Assembly: GCF_945952055.1 (NCBI RefSeq)
Contig: NZ_CAMFHB010000001.1
Location: forward strand, 124,001-188,000
Length of the DNA stretch: 64,000 nucleotides
From: an uncultured Alsobacter sp.
Lineage (GTDB): Bacteria; Pseudomonadota; Alphaproteobacteria; Rhizobiales; Beijerinckiaceae
Reading direction: 5' to 3'
The notes beneath the pieces were generated by a model that was not told where the DNA came from, searched no databases, and worked only from the letters and a program-made list of their open reading frames with translations. Shown piece by piece: positions 53,590 through 62,866 of the stretch; position 1 is the stretch's first letter; the number at the start of each line of letters is the position of its first letter. Position numbers and translations under genes: made by a program.

Positions 53590-53604
53590 TGCGCAATCCG
53601 CGCA
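53590..53604. promoter_or_regulatory. Inverted repeat, possible activator site for urtA
   Basis: TGCGC-AATCC-GCGCA, with weaker symmetry extending to 53586-53607, lies about 165 bases before the -24 element, a usual distance for an NtrC-type enhancer. Its spacing differs by two from the NtrC consensus, so the binder is not assigned. Confidence 0.3.
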
Positions 53605-53753
53605 AAGCTGCGCGATTCCGTCATTGCAGTAATATTCTATAATTCGAAACCACCGGATTTCATACGCAAGCCAGCATTGCTTTGCGTGCAGACCAGGCCA
53701 GTGACGCCTTGGAGGTGTACGCCCCATTGTCGCCAACAACGCAGCGGCCCGTC

Positions 53754-53769
53754 TGGCACGCCCCTTGCG
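53754..53769 (+). promoter_or_regulatory. Sigma-54 (-24/-12) promoter of the urt-ure operon
   Basis: TGGCACGCCCCTTGCG matches TGGCACGNNNNTTGCW except the last base. Transcription should begin near 53780, about 28 bases before ATG 53809, which follows a GAGGGG ribosome site. This places urea uptake and urease under RpoN and an enhancer-binding activator such as NtrC. Confidence 0.78.
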
Positions 53770-53808
53770 ACCCGGTCCCCGGTCATTCTGGTCCAGAGGG
53801 GATAATCC

Positions 53809-55101
53809 ATGACTTTGCGTATCCGAAACCTTCTCGCGGGCGCCACCGTCGCGGCCGGGGTCGCGCTGGCCTCGTTCGCTGCCCAGGCGCAGGGCACGAT
53901 CAAGGTCGGCATCCTGCATTCGCTTTCCGGCACCATGGCGATCAGCGAGACCACGCTGAAGGACGTCATGCTCATGCTCATCGAGGAGCAGAACAAGAAG
54001 GGCGGTCTGCTCGGCAAGAAGCTCGAGGCCGTCGTCGTCGACCCGGCGTCGAACTGGCCCCTGTTCGCCGAGAAGGCGCGCGAGCTGCTCACCAAGGACA
54101 AGGTCGCGGCCACGTTCGGCTGCTGGACCTCCGTGTCGCGTAAGTCCGTGCTGCCGGTGTTCGAGGAGCTCAACGGCATCCTGTTCTACCCGGTGCAGTA
54201 CGAGGGCGAGGAGTCCTCGAAGAACATCTTCTACACCGGCGCCGCTCCGAACCAGCAGGCGATCCCCGCGGTCGACTACCTGATGGAGAACGAGAAGGTC
54301 CAGCGCTGGGTGCTCGCCGGCACCGACTACGTGTACCCGCGCACGACCAACAAGATCCTCGAGGCCTACCTGAAGGCCAAGGGCGTCAAGGCCGACGACA
54401 TCATGATCAACTACACGCCGTTCGGTCATTCCGACTGGCAGACGATCGTCGCGGACGTCAAGAAGTTCGGCTCCGCCGGCAAGAAGACCGCCGTGGTCTC
54501 GACCATCAACGGCGATGCCAACGTCCCCTTCTACAAGGAGCTCGGCAACCAGGGCATCAAGGCGACCGACATCCCGGTCGTGGCGTTCTCGGTGGGTGAG
54601 GAAGAGCTCGCCGGCATCGACACGAAGCCGCTGGTCGGCCACCTCGCCGCCTGGAACTACTTCCAGTCCGTCGAGAACCCCGACAACAAGGCCTTCATCG
54701 AGAAGTGGAAGGCCTTCACGAAGAACCCGAAGCGCGTCACGAACGACCCGATGGAAGCGCACGTGATCGGCTTCAACATGTGGGTCAAGGCCGTCGAGAA
54801 GGCCGGCACGACCGACACCGCGGCCGTCATCGACAGCCTCATCGGCGTCTCCGTCCCGAACCTGTCGGGCGGCTACTCGGCGATGATGCCGAACCACCAC
54901 ATCACCAAGCCGGTGCTCATCGGCGAGATCAAGGCCGACGGCCAGTTCAACATCGTCTCGCAGACCCCGGGCCTCGTGGTCGGCGACGAGTGGTCCGACT
55001 ACCTCGAGGGCTCGAAGGACCTGATCTCCGATTGGCGCGCTCCGCTCTCCTGCGGCAACTTCAACGTCAAGACCGGAAAGTGCGGCGGCGCCGGCAAGTG
55101 A
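53809..55101 (+). CDS. urtA: Urea ABC transporter substrate-binding protein UrtA
   Basis: A 430-residue periplasmic urea receptor. Signal peptide ends near AAQAQ; the mature protein begins TIKVGILHSLSGTMAISETTLKDVMLMLIEEQNKKGGLLGKKLE, with FYPVQYEGEESSKNIFYTGAAPNQQAIPAVDYL and GDANVPFYKELGNQGIKA, which separate UrtA from amino-acid receptors of the LivJ type. First gene of the urea operon. Two strong hairpins follow it, probably giving urtA more transcript than the downstream genes. Confidence 0.96.
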   Translation: MTLRIRNLLAGATVAAGVALASFAAQAQGTIKVGILHSLSGTMAISETTLKDVMLMLIEEQNKKGGLLGKKLEAVVVDPASNWPLFAEKARELLTKDKVAATFGCWTSVSRKSVLPVFEELNGILFYPVQYEGEESSKNIFYTGAAPNQQAIPAVDYLMENEKVQRWVLAGTDYVYPRTTNKILEAYLKAKGVKADDIMINYTPFGHSDWQTIVADVKKFGSAGKKTAVVSTINGDANVPFYKELGNQGIKATDIPVVAFSVGEEELAGIDTKPLVGHLAAWNYFQSVENPDNKAFIEKWKAFTKNPKRVTNDPMEAHVIGFNMWVKAVEKAGTTDTAAVIDSLIGVSVPNLSGGYSAMMPNHHITKPVLIGEIKADGQFNIVSQTPGLVVGDEWSDYLEGSKDLISDWRAPLSCGNFNVKTGKCGGAGK

Positions 55102-55120
55102 GCGGCACCGCCTGACGATC

Positions 55121-55179
55121 GACGGCGCCGGGAGGGGACCTGGGCGCCGTCACCCGGCGGGCGGCTTCGGCCGCCCGCC
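55121..55179 (+). terminator. Tandem hairpins between urtA and urtB
   Basis: First stem: GACGGCGCC (55121-55129) with GGCGCCGTC (55143-55151). Second: GGCGGGCGGC (55156-55165) with GCCGCCCGCC (55170-55179) closed by a TTCG tetraloop and followed by CCCTTTCCC. Without a full T-run they are better seen as partial terminator or 3' mRNA-stabilising structures. Confidence 0.65.
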
Positions 55180-55220
55180 CCTTTCCCGCCTTCGGGCACC
55201 TGAAACGTTCCGGTCTCCCA

Positions 55221-56846
55221 ATGTCAAAATCCAGGCTCGCACTCGTCCTGCGCCATGCCGTCCTCCTGCTGGCCCTCGCGGCCGCAACGCTGGCCGGCGG
55301 TCAGGCCGTCCGCGCACAGGACGCGGCGGACGCAGCCTTCACGCGGATGGCCACGGAGGCCTTTCCCGACATCGAGGCCGGCATCAACGATCTCGCGGCC
55401 AGCGGCAGCCCCCGGGCGCAGCCGGCGCTGGAGGCCCTCAACGACAGCCGCCTCGTCTACGCCCCGTCCGACAAGCGCGTCTTCATCAAGATGCCCGACG
55501 GCTCGCTCGTCGATGCCCGGACCGGCGCGAAGGTCGAAGCCGCGCCGACCACCCGTCCCGTGCGCGTCAACAACCGTGTCCGCCGCGCGATCGAGGCGGG
55601 CCTCGGCGCGCTGACGCTGCTCAATCCCGATCCCGCCAAGCGGCTCCTCGCGGCGGAGGCGGTCTTCAAGTCCCGGGATGCGGGCGCCCTGCCCGCCCTG
55701 GACGCCGCCATCGCCAAGGAAACCGACCCGAAGGTCAAGCGCGCCTTCGCGCAGGCCCGCGCCGCCGTGATCCTCACCAAGGACGACAGCAGCGACGCCG
55801 ACAAGGTCAACGCCATCGACGTGGTGGCCGACCGGGGCGACCAGGACGCGCTCAACCTGCTCGGCGCCGCCGCGGCGAAGTCGTCCCAGATCGTCAAGGT
55901 CGCGGCCGACCTCGCGGCCGAGACCATCAAGCGCCGGCTCGCCCTGCTCTCCGGCATCCAGAACGCCTGGTACGGGCTCTCGCTCGGCTCCGTCCTGCTG
56001 CTCGCGGCCATCGGCCTCGCGATCACCTTCGGCGTGATGGGCATCATCAACATGGCCCACGGCGAGATGGTGATGCTGGGGGCCTACACGACCTTCGTCG
56101 TCCAGGAGTTCCTGCGCACGAAATATCCCGGGCTGTTCGACTACTCGCTCGCCATCGCGATCCCGCTGGCCTTCCTGGTCTCGGGCGCGGTCGGCATCGT
56201 CCTGGAGCGCAGCGTCATCCGCTTCCTGTACGGGCGGCCGCTGGAGACGTTGCTGGCGACCTGGGGCGTCAGCCTCATCCTGCAGCAGACCGTGCGGTCG
56301 ATCTTCGGGGCCAACAACCGCGAGGTCGGCGCGCCCTCCTTCATGGCGGGATCCTTCGACTTCTACGGGATCCAGGTCACCTACGGGCGCCTCTGGATCA
56401 TCGTCTTCGCCATCGGCGTGTTCATCGGTCTCAACTTCGTGCTGCGCGCCACGTCGTTCGGCCTGAAGATGCGGGCCGTGACCCAGAACCGCCGCATGGC
56501 CTCGGCCATGGGCATCCGCACGCCCTGGGTCGACAGCCTCACCTTCGCGCTGGGCTCGGGCATCGCCGGGATCGCCGGCGTGGCGCTCTCCCAGATCGAC
56601 AACGTGTCGCCCAACCTCGGCCAGAGCTACATCGTCGACAGCTTCATGGTCGTGGTGTTCGGCGGCGTGGGCAACCTGTGGGGGACCCTGGTGGCCGCCC
56701 TGGCGCTCGGCATCGCCAACAAGTTCCTGGAGCCCTTCGCCGGGGCCGTCCTGGGGAAGATCGCGCTCCTGGTCTTCATCATCTTGTTCATCCAGAAGCG
56801 TCCGCGCGGCCTGTTCGCGCTCAAGGGCCGGGCGGTGGAAGCATGA
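55221..56846 (+). CDS. urtB: Urea ABC transporter permease UrtB
   Basis: A 541-residue permease. A signal-like segment and a soluble N-terminal domain of about 220 residues (helix-rich) precede a LivH-type domain (YGLSLGSVLLLAAIGLAITFGVMGIINMAHGEMVMLGAYTTFVVQ; ATSFGLKMRAVTQNRRMASAMGI). The extra N-terminal domain is usual for UrtB. The start is ATG 55221. Its stop overlaps urtC (ATGA). Confidence 0.95.
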   Translation: MSKSRLALVLRHAVLLLALAAATLAGGQAVRAQDAADAAFTRMATEAFPDIEAGINDLAASGSPRAQPALEALNDSRLVYAPSDKRVFIKMPDGSLVDARTGAKVEAAPTTRPVRVNNRVRRAIEAGLGALTLLNPDPAKRLLAAEAVFKSRDAGALPALDAAIAKETDPKVKRAFAQARAAVILTKDDSSDADKVNAIDVVADRGDQDALNLLGAAAAKSSQIVKVAADLAAETIKRRLALLSGIQNAWYGLSLGSVLLLAAIGLAITFGVMGIINMAHGEMVMLGAYTTFVVQEFLRTKYPGLFDYSLAIAIPLAFLVSGAVGIVLERSVIRFLYGRPLETLLATWGVSLILQQTVRSIFGANNREVGAPSFMAGSFDFYGIQVTYGRLWIIVFAIGVFIGLNFVLRATSFGLKMRAVTQNRRMASAMGIRTPWVDSLTFALGSGIAGIAGVALSQIDNVSPNLGQSYIVDSFMVVVFGGVGNLWGTLVAALALGIANKFLEPFAGAVLGKIALLVFIILFIQKRPRGLFALKGRAVEA

Positions 56847-57985
56847 TCACGGCACGTCTCATCGCCGGCCTCGACCCGCGCGGCCGCATCTTCCTGGCCA
56901 TCCTGGCGGCGGTCGCCATTCTGGTGCCCATCCTGAACCTGGCCGTTCCGCCGGGCTCGGCCTTCCACGTGCCCACCTACGCCATGTCGCTGATGGGCAA
57001 GTATCTCTGCTACGCCCTGCTGGCGATCTCGCTCGACCTGGTCTGGGGCTACTGCGGTATCCTCTCGCTGGGCCACGGGGCGTTCTTCGCGCTGGGCGGC
57101 TACGCGATGGGCATGTACCTCATGCGCCAGATCGGACCGCGGGGCGTCTACGGCAACCCGATCCTGCCGGACTTCATGGTCTTCCTGAACTGGAAGGACC
57201 TGCCGCTCACCTGGTACGGCTTCCAGTCCTTCCCCTACGCCGCGCTCATGGTGCTGCTGGTGCCGGGCCTCCTGGCCTTCGTGTTCGGCTGGTTCGCCTT
57301 CCGCTCGCGGGTGACGGGCGTGTACCTGTCGATCATCACCCAGGCGATGACCTACGCCCTGCTGCTGGCCTTCTTCCGCAACGACATGGGCTTCGGCGGC
57401 AACAACGGCCTCACCGACTTCAAGGACATCCTCGGCTTCAACGTCCAGGCGCAGACAACCCGCGCGGCCCTCTTCAGCATCACCGCCGTGGCGCTGGCCG
57501 CCGGCTACCTGCTGGCCCGCGCGATGGTGACCTCCGCCTATGGCAAGGTGCTGATCGCCATCCGCGACGCCGAGTCCCGCACCCGCTTCCTGGGCTACCG
57601 GGTCGAGCGCTTCAAGCTCGTCGCCTTCACGGTCTCCGCCTGCATGGCCGGGGTGGCGGGAGCTCTCTACGTCCCGCAGGTGGGCATCATCAATCCGTCC
57701 GAGTTCGCGCCCGCCAACTCCATCGAGGCGGTCATCTGGGTTGCGGTCGGCGGGCGCGGCACGCTGGTCGGCGCGGCGCTCGGCGCGGTGCTCGTCAACT
57801 TCGCCAAGACCTGGCTCACCGGCGCGCTGCCCGAGATCTGGCTCTTCGGCCTAGGCGCCCTCTTCATCGTCGTGACGCTGTTCCTGCCCAAGGGCATCGT
57901 CGGAACCCTGTCGGCCTGGAGCCAGAAGCGCGCCGAGGCCCGCTCCGCCTCCGTCGGGCCTGCCGTGGCGGAGCAGACGCCGTGA
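56843..57985 (+). CDS. urtC: Urea ABC transporter permease UrtC
   Basis: A 380-residue LivM-type permease with eight or more helices (SLDLVWGYCGILSLGHGAFFALGGYAMGMYLMRQIG; FNVQAQTTRAALFSIT; GKVLIAIRDAESRTRFLGYRVERFKLVAFTVSA). The ATG overlaps the urtB stop and its own stop overlaps the urtD start, so the three are translationally coupled. Confidence 0.95.
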   Translation: MITARLIAGLDPRGRIFLAILAAVAILVPILNLAVPPGSAFHVPTYAMSLMGKYLCYALLAISLDLVWGYCGILSLGHGAFFALGGYAMGMYLMRQIGPRGVYGNPILPDFMVFLNWKDLPLTWYGFQSFPYAALMVLLVPGLLAFVFGWFAFRSRVTGVYLSIITQAMTYALLLAFFRNDMGFGGNNGLTDFKDILGFNVQAQTTRAALFSITAVALAAGYLLARAMVTSAYGKVLIAIRDAESRTRFLGYRVERFKLVAFTVSACMAGVAGALYVPQVGIINPSEFAPANSIEAVIWVAVGGRGTLVGAALGAVLVNFAKTWLTGALPEIWLFGLGALFIVVTLFLPKGIVGTLSAWSQKRAEARSASVGPAVAEQTP

Positions 57986-58740
57986 CCGAATCCGAACTCA
58001 CCCAGTCGCTCCTCTATCTCGACGGCGTCAGCGTTTCCTTCGACGGCTTCCGCGCCCTCAACAACCTGTCGATGATCATCGGGCCCGGCGAGATGAGGGC
58101 CATCATCGGTCCCAACGGCGCCGGGAAGACCACGATGATGGACGTCATCACCGGCAAGACGCGGCCGGACGAAGGCGACGTCCTGTTCCAGCAGGGGCGC
58201 ACCGACCTGACGAAGCTCGACGAGGCGAGCATCGCCGAGCTCGGGATCGGCCGGAAATTCCAGAAGCCGACCGTCTTCGAGTCCCACACGGTGGCCGACA
58301 ACATCCTGCTCGCGCTCAAGGGTCCGCGCTCGGCCGGATCGTCGCTCTTCGGGTGGCGCAACCGGGTGCCGGAGAGCGAGCTCGACGACATCCTGACGAC
58401 GATCGGCCTCATCGATCACCGCCGCCGCATGGCCGCCGACCTGTCGCACGGCCAGAAGCAATGGCTCGAGATCGGCATGCTGCTCGCACAGGATCCCAAG
58501 CTGCTCCTCGTCGACGAGCCCGTCGCCGGGATGACCGACGCGGAAACCGAGCACACCGCCGCGCTGCTGTCGCGCATCGCGCAGGACCACGCGGTCGTGG
58601 TGGTCGAACACGACATGGCCTTCGTCCGCGCGCTGGGCTGCAAGGTCACGTGCCTGCACGAAGGCACGGTCCTCGCCGAGGGCACCATCGACGCGGTATC
58701 GACGAACGAGCGCGTCATCGAAGTTTACCTGGGGCGCTGA
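57982..58740 (+). CDS. urtD: Urea ABC transporter ATPase UrtD
   Basis: A 252-residue LivG-type ATPase starting at GTG 57982. Walker A GPNGAGKTT, signature LSHGQKQWLEIGMLLAQDP, Walker B LLLVDEPVAGMTD, switch EHDMAFV. The LSHGQKQWLEIG signature is typical of UrtD as against LivG. It pairs with UrtE at the cytoplasmic face. Confidence 0.95.
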   Translation: MTESELTQSLLYLDGVSVSFDGFRALNNLSMIIGPGEMRAIIGPNGAGKTTMMDVITGKTRPDEGDVLFQQGRTDLTKLDEASIAELGIGRKFQKPTVFESHTVADNILLALKGPRSAGSSLFGWRNRVPESELDDILTTIGLIDHRRRMAADLSHGQKQWLEIGMLLAQDPKLLLVDEPVAGMTDAETEHTAALLSRIAQDHAVVVVEHDMAFVRALGCKVTCLHEGTVLAEGTIDAVSTNERVIEVYLGR

Positions 58741-58741
58741 G

Positions 58742-59443
58742 ATGAGCACGCTCGCCATCGACTCGGTCGATCTCTACTACGGCGCGGCGCAGGCCTTGCG
58801 CAGCGTGTCCCTCACCGCGGAGACCGGGCAGGTCACCTGTGTCCTGGGCCGCAACGGCGTGGGCAAGAGCTCGCTCCTTCGCGCCATCATGGGCATCCAG
58901 CCGATCCGCTCCGGCAGCATTTCCTGGAACGGCCAGTCGCTGGGCAGCCTTGCCCCCTATGACCGGGCCCGCCGCGGCATCGCCTACGTTCCCCAGGGCC
59001 GCGAGATCTTTCCCCTGCTCACCGTGAAGGAGAACCTCGAGACGGGGTTCGCGCCGGTGCCGCGCAGCGAGCGCTACATCCAGGACGAGATCTACGATCT
59101 GTTTCCCGTGCTGAAGGACATGCTGAACCGGCGCGGCGGCGACCTGTCGGGCGGCCAGCAGCAGCAGCTGGCGATCGGCCGGGCCCTGGTGACGCGGCCC
59201 TCGCTGCTCGTGCTCGACGAGCCGACGGAAGGCATCCAGCCCTCGATCATCAAGGACATCGGCCGCGCCATCTCCTACCTGCGGGGCAAGGGCGGCATGG
59301 CGATCGTGCTGGTGGAACAGTATTTCGAGTTCGCCCGGGACCTGTGCGACAGTTTCGCCGTGATGGACCGCGGGCAGGTGGTGCTCGCCGGCCGCAAGCA
59401 GGACATGGTCGAGGCCGATGTACGCCGGCACCTTTCCGTCTGA
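58742..59443 (+). CDS. urtE: Urea ABC transporter ATPase UrtE
   Basis: A 233-residue LivF-type ATPase, beginning one base after the urtD stop. Walker A GRNGVGKSS, signature LSGGQQQQLAIGRALV, Walker B LLVLDEPTEGIQPSII, switch VEQYFEFA. Its 3' end overlaps ureD by 26 bases, linking urea uptake directly to urease expression. Confidence 0.95.
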   Translation: MSTLAIDSVDLYYGAAQALRSVSLTAETGQVTCVLGRNGVGKSSLLRAIMGIQPIRSGSISWNGQSLGSLAPYDRARRGIAYVPQGREIFPLLTVKENLETGFAPVPRSERYIQDEIYDLFPVLKDMLNRRGGDLSGGQQQQLAIGRALVTRPSLLVLDEPTEGIQPSIIKDIGRAISYLRGKGGMAIVLVEQYFEFARDLCDSFAVMDRGQVVLAGRKQDMVEADVRRHLSV

Positions 59444-60275
59444 CGCGCCCCCTGCGCCCTACGCCGGGGCTGACCTCCCCGCCTATGTGCGCGGCGAGGG
59501 CGTGCTGCGCATGCGCTTCGCCCCACGGCCCCGCGGCACCGAGGCGATCGATCTGCGCGAAAGCGGCGGCTTCAGGGTCCGCTTCCCGCGGGTCGGTCCC
59601 TGCGAGGCCGTCATGATCAACACCGGCGGCGGCATGACGGGCGGTGACCGGCTGTCGGTCGACATCACGCTCGAGGCCGGCGCGGAGGCGATCGCCACGA
59701 CGCAATCGGCCGAGAAGGTCTACAGGTCCACGGGTGCCGCCACGCAGGTGGACGTCCGCCTCGCTCTCGCCGGCGGCAGCCGGTTCGCCTGGCTGCCGCA
59801 GGAATCGATCCTCTTCGACCGCGCAAGGCTCTCCCGCAGGTTCGCCGTCGAGATGGCCGGCGACGCCCGCCTGACGCTGGCCGAGAGCATCACGTTCGGG
59901 CGCGGCGCGATGGGCGAGGAGGTTCGCAACGCGGCGCTGGCCGACACCTGGCGCGTGCGCCGGGACGGGGAGCTTCTGTTTGCCGAGAACATCCGCCTCG
60001 ACGGGGATCTCGCCGCGCTGCTCGACCGGCCCGCGATCGGCGGAGCCGCCCGCGACGTCGCGACGATGCTGCACGTGGCGCCGGACGCGGAGGCCCGGAT
60101 CGACGAGGCGCGGGACGCGCTCGAAGGGGCCGAGAGCGACTGTGGCGCTTCCGCTTGGTCGGGTATGATGGTGGTGCGCTTCGCCGCGCCGTCGCCAGCC
60201 GTGGTCCGCCGCGACCTGGCCCGCTTCCTCCAGGCCTTCCGGTCGGGCCCGCTGCCGCGGGTCTGGCAATGCTGA
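59418..60275 (+). CDS. ureD: Urease accessory protein UreD
   Basis: A 285-residue chaperone that recruits UreF and UreG to apo-urease. It shows RFPRVGPCEAVMINTGGGMTGGDRLSVDITLEAGAEAIATTQSAEKVYRS and WLPQESILFDRARLSRRFAVEM, classic UreD/UreH segments. The ATG at 59418 lies inside the urtE 3' end; no later ATG keeps the conserved core. The other chaperones (ureE, ureF, ureG) are not in the window. Confidence 0.94.
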   Translation: MYAGTFPSDAPPAPYAGADLPAYVRGEGVLRMRFAPRPRGTEAIDLRESGGFRVRFPRVGPCEAVMINTGGGMTGGDRLSVDITLEAGAEAIATTQSAEKVYRSTGAATQVDVRLALAGGSRFAWLPQESILFDRARLSRRFAVEMAGDARLTLAESITFGRGAMGEEVRNAALADTWRVRRDGELLFAENIRLDGDLAALLDRPAIGGAARDVATMLHVAPDAEARIDEARDALEGAESDCGASAWSGMMVVRFAAPSPAVVRRDLARFLQAFRSGPLPRVWQC

Positions 60276-60305
60276 TGACACGCTGTTGCTGACAAGGGTC
60301 GACCG

Positions 60306-60926
60306 ATGAACCTCTCCCCGCGCGAGAAGGACAAGCTGCTGATCGCCATGGCCGCCGTCGTGGCGCGCCGCAGGCTCGAACGCGGCGTGAAGCTCAACCA
60401 CCCGGAGGCCGTGGCGCTCATCACCGACTTCGTGGTGGAGGGCGCGCGCGACGGCCGGACCGTCGCGGACCTGATGGAAGCCGGCGCCCACGTCATCACC
60501 GCCGACCAAGTCATGGACGGGATCGCCGAGATGATCCACGACGTGCAGGTCGAGGCGACCTTCCCCGACGGCACCAAGCTCGTGACCGTCCACAACCCGA
60601 TCCGCGGCGCGTCGGGCGCGCTGACGCCAGGCGAGGTGACGACGCTGCCCGGCGACATCGTCATGAACGCGGGCCGCGAGACGGTGACGCTCACCGTGGC
60701 CAACACCGGCGACCGGCCGATCCAGGTCGGCAGCCACTACCATTTCTTCGAGACGAACCCCGCCCTTGCGTTTGAGCGCGCCAAGGCGCGCGGCATGCGG
60801 CTCGACATTCCCGCCGGCACGGCGGTGCGTTTCGAGCCGGGCCAGACCCGCGAGGTCCGCCTCGTGGCCCTGGCCGGCGACCGGACCGTCTACGGGTTCC
60901 GGCAGGACGTGATGGGCAAGCTCTGA
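60306..60926 (+). CDS. ureAB: Fused urease gamma-beta subunit UreAB
   Basis: A 206-residue fusion. Residues 1-100 are the gamma subunit ([39 protein letters not shown]), residues 105-206 the beta subunit ([53 protein letters not shown]). The fusion occurs in some proteobacteria and Helicobacter-type ureases; in most relatives the two are separate genes. No frameshift is needed. Confidence 0.94.
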   Translation: MNLSPREKDKLLIAMAAVVARRRLERGVKLNHPEAVALITDFVVEGARDGRTVADLMEAGAHVITADQVMDGIAEMIHDVQVEATFPDGTKLVTVHNPIRGASGALTPGEVTTLPGDIVMNAGRETVTLTVANTGDRPIQVGSHYHFFETNPALAFERAKARGMRLDIPAGTAVRFEPGQTREVRLVALAGDRTVYGFRQDVMGKL

Positions 60927-60940
60927 GCGGGAGACGAACG

Positions 60941-62653
<1,713 letters not shown>

Positions 62654-62659
62654 AGCAAC

Positions 62660-62681
62660 GGGCGGCCGACGGCGGCTGCCC
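62660..62681 (+). terminator. Possible terminator hairpin after ureC
   Basis: GGGCGGCC (62660-62667) pairs with GGCTGCCC (62674-62681), one G-T pair included, seven bases after the ureC stop. No T-run follows. Confidence 0.4.
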
Positions 62682-62704
62682 GCGATTCCATCGACCCACA
62701 TCAG

Positions 62705-62734
62705 TCGTAGAATTAGCAAATGCTAATTCTACGA
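62705..62734. repeat. Perfect AT-rich palindrome between ureC and the chemoreceptor
   Basis: TCGTAGAATTAGCA (62705-62718) and its exact complement TGCTAATTCTACGA (62721-62734) flank AA. It is AT-rich in a GC-rich setting and not followed by a T-run, so an operator for the chemoreceptor gene is as likely as a terminator. It shares GAATTAGCAAAT with 29398-29409 upstream of sbp. Confidence 0.6.
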
Positions 62735-62866
62735 TCTTCCTTGGCTTTATTGACTCGACTTCTGCAACCAAGACGTAGTGATTCCATGCGCCACAGGCTG
62801 CGCATAGGAAAACTGTAACTGTTTGGGGACACACTTCGCAGCGTTGGTGTTGGGAGTATCCCCCTG

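Larger units (their letters stand above)
53310..53808. other. Upstream regulatory region of the urea operon
   Basis: About 500 bases between the ArsR gene and urtA. Open frames exist (53382-53642 plus, 53306-53605 minus) but lack ribosome sites and family motifs. The region is less GC-rich around 53620-53680, holds a GC-type inverted repeat at 53590-53604 and the sigma-54 promoter at 53754-53769, consistent with an enhancer-dependent control region. Confidence 0.6.

Noticed and set aside
53382-53642. Short open frame upstream of urtA
   Set aside because: No ribosome site, no family motif, and it overlaps the likely control region.
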